Shown here in pieces: positions 35,786 through 47,210 of a stretch of 64,000 nt of DNA. Under the pieces are notes generated by a model. That model had not been told where the DNA came from. It saw only the letters and a program-made list of their open reading frames with translations, and ran no database searches. The position numbers and the translations under genes are program-made. The DNA lies in contig NC_052475.1 in assembly GCF_009730915.1 (NCBI RefSeq), positions 32,673,016-32,737,015 of the forward strand, given 5' to 3'. Within the stretch, counting starts at the first letter, position 1; every line of letters begins with the position of its first letter. Origin of the DNA: Dioscorea cayenensis subsp. rotundata. Lineage: Eukaryota > Streptophyta > Magnoliopsida > Dioscoreales > Dioscoreaceae.

Positions 35786-37610
35786 GGACCCCATCTTGAA
35801 CATAAGACGAGGTGATGTAGGGGTCCGCGAACAATGCTCCCAACCGCAGTGTACTCACTCCGATGGCGAAAGTAATCGGCGACCACATATCCTAGGTGGG
35901 AGAGGGACTCCATGGACCATGGAGTGGAGGTACAAAAGATCCGTCTGCTGAGAGTGAACCCGGTACCATTTTTCCCGACCACATCACTGCGGACTGAGAA
36001 GCTCGCGTGAATGTACTGCGTCGCACGGTCGAGTGAGGCAAGAGGCCTTTGACTGGCCAGGAGAATACTGACGGGCGCCGCATAAATCATGAAAAACCTG
36101 GCCCGGAGTGATATCATAAGGGTAATTGGTGAGGAACTGTGTGTACTCGATAGTATCAGTATAGTCCTGATCGTATAACCCAAGATATATCGAGAGCGGG
36201 TCGAAAGACATCCCATGCGGTGACGAGGCTCGGGAAACAAATGGCATCCTCCGTGTCAAAAGCGGGTATCAAGCTAGCGTCACGATCGAAGGAAAAGCGA
36301 GGCAAGAACCTCCAAGGTGGTATCTCGTTTGACGGGCTCCTAAATAGCAAGCAATCAGTCCCAACCTCCCACACTAACTAGCTCTCTGACCTCTTCAGCA
36401 AGACCAATATCCTCTGAGTGCGTCCCGGTCGATAAATCGTGATCTGTCCCAATCTTGAGATTCGAGACGCTCGAACCGTTCTTCGATGAACGGGTCGAGG
36501 AATTCCACCGCAGTGGTGGAGTCGACTCGCTCATGGCGCAGGGACGTTCGAGCCAATCTCTTGGTCCGCTGTGCCATATCTGCGAAGAAAAGCGTGTAAA
36601 AACATCGGTTCGGCATGTATGTGATACAAGCAGGGGCACTCGCTGCAGCGAGGGGCCGAGGGGAGGAAAAAGCGAGACCACTTGGCCTCTGCCCGACCCC
36701 ACGCGTGGGCGCGTGCTAGCTCGGCCGGTGGCCGCAGCGCCCGCGTCGGGCGAGCGCACAGCCGTGATTGCACGCCGGCTGCCGCTCGGGCACGCTGGGC
36801 GCCGTGGCGCTGCCAGCTGCGGCAAGGCCTGCGCAGCGGCCACGTGGGCTAGGGGGCGCGTCTCGGCTAGGGGCCACGCGGTCCGCGTGGCCTGCGAGTC
36901 GCTGGCCGGCCACCGAGCGCGTGGGCGCAGGCCGCGCGCATGGCGCCCGACTCGGCGATTTCGCGGAGTTGGGCTCCTACGCTCACATAAATCATTCTCA
37001 AGCATTCATTAGGTGTCTAACATGATTTCCCTATGAAAAATAGCACACAAATACCATGAAAAACTCCATGAAAATGACCTTGAAGAACATGGAAAAGGGT
37101 GGGAGAAAGTGAGAGCTTACCGGAGCAAATTGGAGAAGAAAAATCGGTGCAAACTCCGGCAAATCACTTCTAATCCCCTAAGGAATTGAAAACAAATGGT
37201 TTTAGAGATCAAAACTTGAGTTTTATAGGAGTGAAAAAGTGGAAGATGAAAGGGTTCTTTAAAAATGGAAGATGATGAATAGTGCCCATTTACGTTCTTA
37301 TAGGCTCATGGGGGTGTGGATTTGCCACTCCCCCGCGTGGGTACTGTACACGACCGCGTGGAAATTCCACGCGGCCGCGTGGGCTGCAGAATTTTTGCAG
37401 ACAGTCCACTAAGGGTCTAAAACTCCAAAATGACACCAACTTTTCAACATTTAACATTGGAAACACCCTAAACCATGTCATACACACGAAAAATAATGCA
37501 TATCACCGAAAAATTTCATGAAAACACCAGCAAACAACAAAAATTGATCAAGGCACACACTCATGAAAACACCAGCAAACAACAAAAATTGATCAAGGCA
37601 CACACTCAAT
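35786..37610. mobile_element. Probable Ty3/Gypsy (Athila-like) fragment nested in the Copia element
   Basis: The composition changes abruptly to GC-rich sequence. The minus strand encodes segments that resemble Athila-type ORF1/gag (FLDPFIEERFERLE and AFDTEDAICFPS). The right part has the CCACGCGGCCGCGTGG palindrome typical of some plant Gypsy LTRs. The fragment is broken and its borders are approximate. The family assignment is tentative. Confidence 0.45.
37516..37605. repeat. Two tandem 45-bp units
   Basis: Two consecutive identical 45-bp units beginning TCATGAAAACACCAGCAAAC, at 37516-37560 and 37561-37605, lie near the junction of the Gypsy-like and Copia parts. Identity suggests a recent duplication, or an assembly stutter. 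Confidence 0.85.
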
Positions 37611-40600
37611 GTATGTAAAACATGCATAAAAACATGTTCACTCAAGCACTTATCACATAATACAAGGATGGAGAATACCTTTGGATGGGTTTAGGAGTCC
37701 TTGTAGATCTCTTCAAAATTTGTGGAGACTCAAATTCTTGTTCTTCCTCGTTAACATGAGCATCTTCTTGCTCAATCACCTCCATGCTGTCATCATGGCC
37801 ACCAACATCACCATGGCCACCTCCATCATCATGATCTTGAGAATGAATTTCTTCTACTTGCCGAGGAGGAACACATGAGTCAACTTGCATGCGAACAAGT
37901 TTCTCATCCTTTTGCTCTTCATGATGGCTTTCTTTAAACATCACATTCTCATGAAATATGACATCACGACTTCTAATTGTCTTCCTTTCAATTGGATCCC
38001 ATAACCTATAACCTCTATCATCACCACCATAACCAAGGAAAGCACATCTCCTTGATTTCAAATCAAGCTTACTTCTCTTTTCGGAAGGCACATGCATATA
38101 AGCTTCACAACCAAAAAACTCTTAAATGATTATAAGAGATTTTTCTTACCACTCCAAACAATTTCCGAACATCACCATCCAATGGAGCACTTGGTGATCT
38201 ATTGATGAGGTATACCGTCCCGTGTTGCCGCTTACGCCCAAAAAGAACTTAGGAAGACCGGAGTGAGACAACATACTTCTTACCCTTTCCACAATGGTCC
38301 TATTCATTCTTTCAATAACACCATTTTTGTTGTGCGGTGTAAGGAACCGTCTTCACTCTCTTGATGCCACTATCCGCACAAAAACCATCAAAAGCACTAG
38401 AGCAAAATTCTCCACCATTGTCGGTTTGCAAGAATTTTATAAACCTTTCACTTTCTTTCTCAACACGGGCCTTGAACTTCTTGAAAGTTTCAAAAACTTG
38501 ATCCTTGGATGCTAATGGATAAAGCCAACACTTTCTAGAATAATCATCCATGAAAGTAACAAAATAAGAAGCACCACCAAGAGACTTGACATTCATAGGG
38601 TCACAAACATCGGAATAAACCAACTCCAATGCCTTCAACTTTCCATGAGATTCATGCCTCTTAAAATTTACTCTATGTTGCTTACCCATGATGCAATGCA
38701 CACATAATTCAAGAGATGAATTCTCAAATAAAGGAATAAGCTTTTTATCTTGCAATACCTTCATTCCATGCTCACTAAGATGTCCAAGCCGACTATGCCA
38801 AACATGCACATCATCATGTCCACTTGCCGACATACATCTTTGAGGTGAACCAAGAAAAGTATATAAGCTTCCATCCTTTTGCCCCTTCAATACCGTCATA
38901 CAACCCTTGGAGATTTTCCACGATCCATTGCCAAAAGTAACCACATAACCGGCCTCATCAAGTTGCCCCGCCGAAATGAGATTCTTTGTTATCTCGGGAA
39001 CATGCCTCACATTAGTCAATGTATGCTCATTCCCATTTGCTTGCTTAATAACCACATCACCAATGCCCAAAATTTTACAAGCACGATCATTGCCGAGGTA
39101 GACATTACCACAATCAACCTCTTTATAAGTGGAGAAAAATGATCGATCCGGGTATATGTGAAATGAAGCACCGGAGTCCAACACCCAAGTATCTATGGAA
39201 GAAGATACCATACAAGCAATGCTTAATGTGACTCCATCATCACTTTGAGATGCTATGCTTGCTTCACCATCAACTTGTTTCCCCTTTCGCTTGCTCTTCA
39301 AAAGATTACAATCATTCCTCACATGACCTTGTTTCTTGCAATACCAACAAGTAACAACCCGGCCCCGTGATTTTGATCTTCCCTTTGCTTGTGACTTGCC
39401 CTTACTAGCCAAAACATCATCCCTTTGTTGAGACCTTCCTCTTTCACCGGCCGCTAGTGCTTGACTTGAGTCACTAGACATTTGTGAAGAAGCCCTTCTA
39501 GTCTCCTCACTACTCAATGAAGAAACAACATCATTCAACTTGAATTTGTTCCCCATTGTATTTGCCACGGTAGTAACAAGAGTATCCCAACTTCGAGGCA
39601 AAGAGCTCAAAAGTAGCAAGCATAAGACCTCTTTATCAAGATTTACCTTTAGAGCCTTTAATTGTGCCACAATAGAGTTAAACTCATTCACATGCTTTCG
39701 CACCGTGACACCATCCTTCATTTTCAAAAGAAATAACCTCTTCATGGCATGCATCTTATTGGTACCCGATGGTTGCTCAAAAGATTGCTCCAAAGTACTC
39801 CAAAGTTCATGAGCGGTCTTACATTAATAAACATCAAACAAGATGGATGGCGAAATACATGTCCTTATCACCGACAAGCATTTTCGATCAAGAACCTTCC
39901 ATTGTTCATCACTCATAGATGAGGGTTTAACATCATTCCCCAATAGTGGTAGATCCAACTCCTTATAGACAAGGTGATCCTCCATCATTATCTTCCATAT
40001 TGGCCAATTGTCCTCCTTGAGCTTTTCAAACTCCATTGCCTTATCCATTGCTATGAAATCGAATCACCACCAATACAAGCCCCAATTCTTTCAATTGCAA
40101 GCTTAGACAACCTCCACAATCCTAGAACGACGCTCGGATACCAATTGTTGCGTGTGAGGAAGCGCGAAACTAGTGTGGCAATTCGTCGAACACTTGGTGT
40201 GCAATATCACAATACCTAGCAATCACAAAATGAATGGGCAATGCAAGGATAACATACAACCAATCTCACAAGAATAAAATAAGAGACACCAATTTAACGT
40301 GGTTCGGCTAAGAACAAGCCTACATCCACGGGAGAACAATGCTTTACTATATCATGGGGGATAACAAGAGTACAAGAGTATAAAAAATAGGCATAAAACC
40401 ACAAGAGGATTACCAAGCTCTAAGAACTAGCCTTACCTCAAAAACAAGGGTCTTACCTTGCTTTAATGAGATCAAGCAAGAACAAGAGCTCTCCTCTACA
40501 CCACTCTTTTCACTCTCCAAATACAAGAGAACTCACCCTCTCTATCTTTCTCTCTTTTCTCTCATTACACAACACCCAACAAACATAACCCTATATAAAC

Positions 40601-41321
40601 AATAGAGCAATCTAGACCGTTGGATTAAAAGAGATCAAGATTTTGGCTTCATCACAAGGATATCAAGTCAATATTTAACACCCCGTGATATCAATATCTG
40701 TTTGAGGATCCCTAATGACTACTATGGCAGCGGTGTTTGTGGTTACAATAGCTTCTACCAAACGGATGTGGAGAGTAATCAGTTAACTACTTGCAAATGC
40801 CCTTCTAACTACTCATTCATTGATCCCCGTGACCAGTACAGTGGCTGCTCACCAGACTTCGCTACACAGCGTTGCGATGTAGATGATACATCACGGTTTC
40901 AGCTCGTGGTGATGACGAACATCGATTGGCCGAGATCAGACTATGAGCATTATACAGATGCCAGTGAAGAGGAGTGCAGGGAGTTCTGTTTAAAAGATTG
41001 CCTCAGTGCTGTGGCGATATTTAGGAATGCGGACTGTAGGAAGAAGAGCCTACCACTATCTAATGGCAGGACGGATAGCACAGCAAATGCTTTTATCAAA
41101 GTAGCAAAGGATGGTTCAACTTCAAGGGAAGAAGAACAACCGGCTGAACATGATGAAAAAATTAAGAAAGAATATTACTGTTCAAAGGCTATGGTGGTTG
41201 TTGGCTCTTCACTTCTCGGTGGCTCGGTGTTGATCAACTTGTTTCTACTTTCTTATACTTTGATGGTGGCCTTCTACTTCTCCAGAAAAAGAAAGCAGAA
41301 CCAATTCCATCCAGAGACGTT

Positions 41322-41804
41322 TGTTGAGATCGAACCAAGGGATCTCCGCAATCCCAAGTTCCGTGAACAAAGTTGATCACCCCGAATACAACAATCTTCA
41401 CACACTGTAAAAGACTTTTACAGAAGAGCAAGGTTACACAAATAAAAGGGGAGAGCTAAGCACACTCACAATTCCCTTTTTCATAGCATATATAAAAAAC
41501 AAAAGACCAGCTACTACTAATATATTACGACGATAAAGGAAGAAAACTAAAGCTAAACTTAACTCGATCAAAGTACTAATGAAAAGACACGAATAAAGCG
41601 GGTCTCGATAGAAGATACAGGGATATAAAAAGCAAAGTCTTCTCACATGCCGGCATCACCAATCTCCATGCGAGATAGTGGCGAGAGATGTCACGCCGCC
41701 TCAATGGGTTAAATCCAAGTCGTCCATCACTCATAGGGTCCCGATGTAACAACGATGTAAAGCGACCCAACCGAGGAGAACCTTGTATGGATTACAAACC
41801 AACA
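41322..41804. mobile_element. Solo LTR (483 bp) within lectin kinase copy 1
   Basis: The insert begins TGTTGAG and ends CCAACA, and is flanked by the 5-bp duplication ACGTT at 41317-41321 and 41805-41809. The intact paralogue has the unoccupied target at 48720-48724. No internal domains are present, so this is an LTR left by recombination. Confidence 0.85.
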
Positions 41805-42755
41805 ACGTTGGCCGGTGTAGGAGGGTCTAACCTTCATTCTTTTACATACAAACAATTACATGAGGCCACAAATGGCTTCAATGAAGAACTTTGGAGAGAG
41901 GCATTTGGCACTATTTATAATGGGGTATTGCAAAGGGAGGATAGGATCTTCATTGCAGTGAAGAAACTGGACAATCTGTTGAAAGACACAGAGAAGGAAT
42001 TCACGGCGGAAGTGAGATCAATTGGGCAAACACACCACAAAAATTTGGTGCGATTGATTGGTTTCTGCAACGAAGGGGAAAACAGGATGTTAGTGTATGA
42101 ATTCATGAGCAATGGTTCATTGGAGAGCTTCCTCTTCGGCGAAGAGAAACTGGAGTGGAACAAGAGAGTGAACATCATCTATGATGTCGCCAAAGGCCTA
42201 CTCTATCTGCATGAAGAATGTGTTTCTCCAATCATTCACTGTGACATCAAAAGCCAAAACATAGTCTTGGACGACCATTTTGTGGCAAGGATATCGGATT
42301 TCGGATTGGCAAAGCTTCTGTTGACGGATCAAACAAGAACGAACACTGGAATTCGAGGGACCAAAGGGTATGTTGCACCGGAATGGTTCAAGAACACACC
42401 GGTGACGACAAAGGTGGATGTTTATAGTTATGGAGTTTTGATGTTGGAGATCATTTCTTCTGCGAGAAAAAAACTAGGAACTAGAATTGGGGTTTGATCG
42501 GGGAGAAGCGGTGTTGGTTTCTTGGGCTTGTGATTGTTATAGAAATGGCGGTGCTAGATCTTTTTGGTGGAAAGTGATATAGAAGCCATGATGGACATGA
42601 GAAGAGTGGAGAAATTTGTAAGGGTGGCCATTTGGTGTATACAAGAAGACCCATCATTGAGACCTTCAATGGAGAAGGTAACACAGATGCTTAAAGGCTC
42701 TGTTGATGTTCCTGTGCCTCCTGATCCTTCTTCATTCATGAAGCCACTCAGATAG

Positions 42756-43241
42756 GAATCCTTGTCCATCCTTTATATGCTTGCTTTTAAGTTTCAGTGC
42801 TGGAATGTTGTTGGTCTTTGTCGAGTAAACGTAGTCAAAAGTCTTTTTTTGTACGTCCTACAAACCATAATCCAAACAAAGATAAAACCTTTTTTTCTTA
42901 AAAAAAAAGAAAAAAAGAAAAATGTATCTATAAACAATACCATTGATGAATTCTTTTATGGCAATATAAGGAGAGCGCAAGACACGGTGCTCTTCTACGC
43001 CAAGAGAATCCCACTAATATATATATATATATATATATATAATTTTGAGATATTTTGTCCTTGTAAAAATTTATACTATTTTAGATACATAATTATTTTA
43101 AAATTAAAAAATGTTTTTTTTATTTTTTTATTTTAGATTTTTTAAATAAAGTTTTAAAATTAAATAGAATGGCTAGACTCTTGTTGGGCCAACAACCTAG
43201 AGTAGGTGGGATGTGTTGACCTAACATGGAGAAGCAGGGTC
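42756..43241. other. 3' flank of lectin kinase copy 1 plus upstream flank of the next unit
   Basis: Bases 42756-42865 match the 3' flank of the intact copy (49665-49770). After AT-rich sequence with a TA repeat (43018-43040), 43171-43215 matches 34714-34759, which lies upstream of copy 1. The boundary between duplicated lectin units therefore lies here. Confidence 0.55.
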
Positions 43242-45563
43242 TGTCACACCCTAAACTCAGCTCACTGGACCAGGTGCGCCAACAAATGACCGCACACCTA
43301 TAGTGCATAACACAACAGGCATGCAAGGCTCAAAACCTATTTCAAGACAAACATACAATCTAACAGAACTGTAATTTCAAAAGTTACTATTAGAAATTTA
43401 CAAAGTTAAAAAAAAAAACTAAAGCTTCATAACAAGCTAGATCAAAACACTAAGGTGCTAGAGTACAAAAATAAATAGAATACAAATCTTAGTCTTTCTT
43501 GACTGCTACTACAATGATGCTCGCTCAACGATTCCCGCTAAGCTATTCATCACAAGTATACTCATGATCTGAGAAAATTTATAACAAAATTTATGAGCTT
43601 GACAACCCAGTAAGTATGCACTAAAAATATAGGGATCATTTACAAAAAAAAACAAAATTTATCAAAATAAAAAATCATAAATCAAATTTATTTCAAATAA
43701 ACACAGATGTCAAAAACTGAGCATATAGGTCCTCCAAACAACTATTGCTAAAACAAAATAACAGAATTCATATATTTACCCTCAATGACCCAAGACAAAA
43801 TTATCAAAGGTCATATTTTTACACTTAGTGCTCAGAGCCAGAATTATCAGAGGCCGTTATTCTTCACCAACGGAAAGCTGTAGGAAACTAAAGTTTTTAT
43901 TTCACAGGTACATGTCGACACGATCAATGTTTAACCCCTAATGACAGTGTTATTGCAAAGTTAGTTGGAGACTACAAGTTGCTATATCAAAATACGTTAT
44001 GTCCAAATATTTATCAAAACAGAATACAAATATTTGATGCTCCTTTTTCAGAAAGAAAATAATTCCAATTCATTTCTAAACCTAAATACTTACATATGAA
44101 TTGCAAATAATAACTAAAAAAGTAATTCAAAATATACTTGAAATAATCAGTATTTTTCTCAAAAATTCTAGAAGTTCGGAAAACTAGAATTTTCCAATAT
44201 ATACATATAATAGGATTTATATGTGGGATACTTACCTGTCTAATGGCCAGATTTTGAATTCATACTAATCGAGTTTTCTAGGAAAGCCCTATATTTGGGA
44301 ATAAGCTATCAGAATTACAGACACAACAAATTCTAAAACTCACATGAATGCAAAAACATTTTCAAGACACTAACGAAGCTACAATAGTCAAGACTAATAA
44401 CCAAGTTCCCTACAATCCTTAAGATTGAAATCAACATAACTTTGCGAATTCTAACCCAAATTAGAAATTTCAATCTTCTGAGAAAGCTGGACATCTACAT
44501 CCATAACATATCCAAATTTCACAATAATTTGAGATCTACAAAATTTAAGAGATCACTATTAAAAATCATAAATTTGCAAACCAGCAATTTCAGACATGGC
44601 TTTTCTAATAATAATTTCTCAAAGTTGCACAAAAATCATGTCTCTGTCACCTGCGTTTAAAGCCTATAATTTACAGGATACTTATGCACAAATTCTGAAA
44701 TTTGGTAGTCAGCTAGACAAGATCAATAGCTCCAATTTACGTATTGTGATATCTTCCAAATTATGTCTCTAGATCTCCCAAATTAAATAGATATCTTTGC
44801 TATGCTATAAGATAAATTTCTGAAACCTATCGACCTTATAGCCATCCAATTTCTATGAAAAATCACATCCCAAAGAAAAGCTCTTCAAGAAAACCTCAAG
44901 AATTCATTGTCTTCACTATAGACTTATGCATTCTCAATTTTATATCCACAAACCCATATATCAATGGCATCTTCAATTGTAAATTTTGTCAAGGACCATA
45001 TCAAAAGGGATAATCACCACCATCAACCAAGGATTCAAGATTCCAATCAATCATGCCTTAGATATGCTTCAAGCCCTAAATATGCTTCAATAAAGTACTG
45101 GATCAAATACTCCAACAACAAAACTTAGAATCAGAGGATTCTTTCTCACTTATGGCGACAACATCTCATTTTTTTTAAATCGCTAAATAAGAATTCTCAA
45201 ATTTTCAATCAAGCTATTATACTAAAATTGATTCAAGGCCAGAACATTCTAATCTCATAATATCAACCACAAAATTTCTGAATAATCGAAACAAATTAAA
45301 GATTTATATCTTTACCTCAACAATAATAGGGAAACCAAACCTTGACGGCAAGACCCTTCCCTCTTCATCATCTCTGATACCATACTTAAACAAAGAAAAA
45401 TGCTAGCTAGATTTAACTTTTCTTAAATAACAAAACTAAGACAGAAAGATGCGAAGAGGTGAATAGGGTTTAAAAATAATAATTGAAACATAAAAAAAAA
45501 TAAATTTAAACCTAACCGCTGAATTTAATATTAGAATTTAAACAAAATAAAGTGGGGCCCACA
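43242..45563. mobile_element. Long solo LTR, 2.3 kb
   Basis: It starts TGTCACACCC and ends GGGGCCCACA, flanked by GGGTC at 43237-43241 and 45564-45568. It has no coding domains. Related sequence lies at 58258-59447. LTRs of this length with a TGTCAC start occur in Ty3/Gypsy chromoviruses such as Tekay/Del, but that assignment is inference. Confidence 0.7.
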
Positions 45564-46095
45564 GGGTCATGCTAGCCTAGCAAGCACAATACATGGCTTG
45601 CTTGATGTCCACCTTCCCCCAATTTCAAATATGTAAAATTGTTTATGAAAAAATAAAAAAGAAAATTGTGGGATTAAGGGAATATTTAGCAAATATTGTG
45701 TTGGAGAGAGATTTTTTAAAAAAAATAAATAAATAAACTGTTTACATTTAAAAAAATATATATATAGAGAGAGAGAATAACAACAAAAAGGATTACACAC
45801 AACTGTAAAATAGAAAATAAGTAACGAAATTCATCAAAAAAAATGGATAAAAACAACAACAAAATACAAAATGAGATGGTATGAGAAAAAACTAACAACT
45901 AAATATTTTATTTTAATTACAAAATTTGACTTAATAATTAATATTAATAAAAGCTAAATATTTTTCAAAATTAAAAATTTTCATTTTCTAAATAATAACT
46001 AATCTTTATTAATATCAAGAAAAGTAAATAAATAAACAAGTATTAACTCCATTAAATTAATTCTAAAAATTAATTTTATATAAAGATATGTCTAT

Positions 46096-46199
46096 TTTAG
46101 TTCCTCTCCTCACTTCTGGTGAGGGATTTTTTTTATGTTCACTGTCTCTTTTTATTCAATAAAGATGTGGTTTATCCACATTTATTTCAAAAAAAAAAA
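46096..46199 (+). mobile_element. 5'-truncated LINE 3' end
   Basis: A 104-bp insert ends with a run of A and is flanked by ATGTCTAT at 46088-46095 and 46200-46207. Its tail (CAATAAAGATGTGGTTTATC) is typical of plant L1-type LINE 3' ends and resembles the tails in the LOX introns. Confidence 0.65.
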
Positions 46200-46660
46200 A
46201 TGTCTATAACTTGTCTCAAATTGTTTGGTTGAAAATAAAGTACTTATGATCTGCTAACCACCCCATTAGTGTTTAATCATAAAGTTTTCCCCTCATTCTT
46301 TTTGAAATCTCACTGAAATATTCAAGCAGTAGTAACACAACTGTTCTGAATAGTACGCTGAAGTATTTCAATCAATGAGTCTTCCAGTGATATATATATA
46401 TATATATATATATCTCCGCATAATTTTACAAAAAAGTATAGTTTCAATAATGTTGTTGGTTATTAATTGGTGTATCTATCATATAAGAGATGAATTGTAA
46501 AAACTTTTTTTGAAGAGTACAGTTAGACTGACAATTTTTACAAACACAAATACATCAACCTCGCGGAGAAACTGGAGGCATGGAGACCAAATCAACTACA
46601 ACAACTTGATTCCACCTGGAAAACAGCAAAGCAAAACGCGTACAAATTTGGATCAAAAGT

Positions 46661-46880
46661 TATTTTATTTTTTTTAATAAATTAAATAAATCATAAGTTT
46701 ATTAAAAATAAAAAAAATTACATAAAAAACACAAAGAAGGAAAAACATAAAACAAGACAAAATAAAAAATAGATTAAAGTTCTCACCAGGATAAGATAAA
46801 CAGTGAACAGAACAAAATAAAAAACATAAGTAAAAAAACAGAGTGAAAAGATAGCAAGCTGGATTGATAAAAACTGGATT
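46661..46880 (-). mobile_element. Probable LINE 3' end, reverse orientation
   Basis: A T-rich start is followed by the reverse complement of an AATAAACTTATGATTTATT-like tail, as at 13212. A 15-bp GGATTGATAAAAACT repeat occurs twice at its right edge (about 46860-46890), so the target duplication is unclear. Confidence 0.4.
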
Positions 46881-46923
46881 GATAAAAACTACCATATTAT
46901 GAAGACATAGGTCTGTTCAAACT

Positions 46924-46959
<36 letters not shown>

Positions 46960-47210
46960 GACTACTATCAGATAATGAAAAGTTTTTTATTTGAATGAAA
47001 CTCACACCTTCACACCAATATAGTAAAGGATTTTGATCTTTTCAAACATCTCATTTTTCATTCATTGCTGTGGGCCCGTCCAAAAGAGACCTATTGACGC
47101 TTGACCTGAAGACTCAAACCATTTAACAGCTTTAAAAAACCATCTCCTTTCTTCAATCCACGGCCCATCATCCCCTCATCAACAACCTTTGTATTTCGAA
47201 GAAAGAAAAC

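Larger units (their letters stand above)
35578..40680 (-). mobile_element. Broken Ty1/Copia LTR retrotransposon inside lectin kinase copy 1
   Basis: Minus-strand coding pieces show, in order, a gag segment, a CCHC zinc knuckle (CWYCKKQGHVRNDC), a protease motif (DSGASFH), a GAG-pre-integrase HxxH region and an integrase core (TDNGGEF), as in Tnt1-like Copia elements. An LTR-like end at about 40149-40680 is followed inward by a tRNA-Met-type primer site near 40137-40148. A related LTR segment lies at 35578-35785. The element is broken in several places and holds a second element. The two end repeats are visibly diverged, so the insertion is not very recent. Confidence 0.85.
35078..42755 (+). 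pseudogene. LECRK: G-type lectin receptor kinase copy 1, broken by insertions
   Basis: Gene pieces match the intact 47211-49664 copy. Bases 35078-35577 encode the signal peptide and most of the B-lectin domain. Bases 40681-41316 encode the EGF/PAN-like region and membrane span. Bases 41805-42755 encode the kinase. A Copia-type LTR element separates the first two and a solo LTR separates the last two. About 390 bp of coding sequence (equivalent to about 47708-48088) is absent. The glycine loop is degraded (GRGAFG to WREAFG), and a frameshift near 42450-42480 ends the kinase early. The catalytic HCD and DFG motifs are still readable. It cannot encode the receptor and is the oldest-looking member of the cluster. 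Confidence 0.9.
45564..47210. other. Upstream region of the intact lectin kinase
   Basis: This is AT-rich DNA with two LINE tails (46096-46199 and about 46661-46880) and TA microsatellites at about 46390-46413 and 46927-46956. From about 46990 it matches the upstream flank of copy 1, so that part is probably promoter and leader. Confidence 0.5.

Noticed and set aside
36355-37005. GC-rich open frames on both strands suggesting a gene of 180-216 aa
   Set aside because: They lie within the nested Gypsy-like fragment. High GC lowers stop-codon frequency, and the only recognisable protein similarity is to element gag-like sequence.
42762-43136. Open frame of 124 codons downstream of the broken receptor
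   Set aside because: It is low-complexity, Lys/Ile/Phe-rich sequence spanning poly-A and TA tracts, and it begins within the receptor's 3' UTR.
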